Source: Oscillospiraceae bacterium UBA3851 (GTDB lineage Bacteria; Bacillota; Clostridia; Oscillospirales; Oscillospiraceae). Taken from it: a stretch of 7,630 nucleotides of DNA. Position numbers and translations under genes: made by a program. How positions within the stretch are numbered: the first letter of the stretch is position 1; each line of letters starts with the position of its first letter. This document shows, one piece after another, positions 7,110 to 7,630 of the stretch. The stretch spans positions 1 to 7,630 of the forward strand of contig DGHJ01000140.1 in the NCBI GenBank assembly GCA_002392625.1. Direction: 5' to 3'. Below the pieces are notes generated by a model that saw nothing but the letters and a program-made list of their open reading frames with translations, ran no database searches and was not told where the DNA came from.

Positions 7110-7630
7110 TCAAACCAGGACGGCTCTGTGGAAAACCTTCTTGCCCTTGCGGATGATGACGCCCTCGCCGGTGAACAGCTCGCAGCCGTAGCCCTCGTCG
7201 ATGGAGGTGACCTTGGCGTCATTAACGGTGATGCCACCCTGCTGCACCAGACGGCGGGCCTCGCCGCGAGAGGCACACAGGCCGCATTTGACCAGCAGCG
7301 TCATGACGTTGATGGCGCCGCCGCCGAAGTCGTCGTTCATAAGCTCGGTGGTGGGCATGTTGTCCGTGTTGCCGGCGCCGGAGAACAGGGCACGGGCAGC
7401 GGCCTTGGCCTTCTCGGCCTCTTCCTCGCCGTGGACCAGCTTGGTCAACTCATATGCCAAAATCTCCTTGGCCTCGTTGAGCTGGGACCCCTCCCAGGAA
7501 GACATCTTGTCGATTTCCTCCAGGGGCAGGAAGGTCAGCATACGGATGCACTTGAGCACGTCGGCGTCGTCCACGTTGCGCCAGTACTGATAGAACTCAA
7601 AGGGACTGGTCTTGTTGGGGTCCAGCCACA
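7110..7630 (-). CDS. tyrS: Tyrosyl-tRNA synthetase, C-terminal part (5'-partial)
   Basis: The frame enters from the right edge (first full codon at 7628-7626) and ends at TGA 7112-7110, giving 172 residues, roughly the last two-fifths of a bacterial TyrRS. The enzyme charges tRNA-Tyr with tyrosine in the cytoplasm. The fragment opens with WLDPNKTSPFEFYQYWRNV, the conserved stretch just after the KMSKS-type loop, which must lie immediately outside the window. LNEAKEILAYELTKLVHG is the conserved helical region before the C-terminal domain. An S4-type RNA-binding domain occupies about residues 107-170 (LLVKCGLCASRGEARRLVQQGG, ITVND, GEGVIIRKGKK). An internal GTG at 7574 is an ordinary valine codon within the conserved NVDDADV, not a start. 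tyrS and queA form an apparent operon. Confidence 0.96.
   Translation of the reverse strand, partial: WLDPNKTSPFEFYQYWRNVDDADVLKCIRMLTFLPLEEIDKMSSWEGSQLNEAKEILAYELTKLVHGEEEAEKAKAAARALFSGAGNTDNMPTTELMNDDFGGGAINVMTLLVKCGLCASRGEARRLVQQGGITVNDAKVTSIDEGYGCELFTGEGVIIRKGKKVFHRAVLV

Noticed and set aside
6209..7156. A 315-codon + strand open frame across queA
   Set aside because: It lies antisense to a complete, strongly conserved queA and shows no motif of its own.
7103..7276. Upstream extension of queA by 58 codons
   Set aside because: The extra residues are Ser/Arg/Pro/Ala-rich shadow of the tyrS end; the family N-terminus begins exactly at the ATG at 7102.

Overview
The window is a high-GC stretch whose gene content suggests a gut-type member of the Clostridia, most likely Oscillospiraceae/Ruminococcaceae. 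This is inferred from a very large secreted lactocepin-like protease built from InlB-like repeats, Cys-rich modules and a C-terminal dockerin, next to a tyrS-queA pair with G/C-rich wobble positions. The taxon is an inference; no marker gene settles it.

Bases 1-5834 (+ strand) are one continuous reading frame that is already open at the left edge. It encodes a multidomain S8 (subtilisin-like) serine peptidase lacking only its N-terminus (signal peptide and any propeptide). The full catalytic set is visible: Asp at 18-20, His at 279-281, oxyanion Asn at 612-614 and Ser at 1356-1358. A protease-associated (PA) insert lies between Asn and Ser. Fn3/Ig-like domains follow, then two tandem copies of a ~1.15 kb composite module (InlB-like repeat, ~165-residue unassigned domain, Cys-rich CxxCG segment), a small beta-type domain and a two-repeat dockerin at the extreme C-terminus.

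Bases 5835-6076 are a 242-bp gap between convergent genes. It holds a strong 17-bp hairpin just after the protease stop, a second, imperfect 42-bp palindrome followed by a T-rich stretch, and a pair of near-direct repeats. No gene is supported there.

Bases 6077-7102 (- strand) encode complete QueA, which makes epoxyqueuosine in tRNA. Seven bases upstream of its start is the stop codon of tyrS (7110-7630, - strand, N-terminal part outside the window), the tyrosyl-tRNA synthetase. tRNA-Tyr is a substrate of both enzymes, and the spacing plus lack of a Shine-Dalgarno sequence before queA suggest coupled translation.

The protease and the tRNA genes look functionally unrelated and are separated by the convergent terminator region. 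The most unusual item is the protease architecture: a catalytic lactocepin-type enzyme that ends in a dockerin rather than a visible wall-anchor motif and carries a duplicated composite module. No wholly new system can be demonstrated from this window alone.
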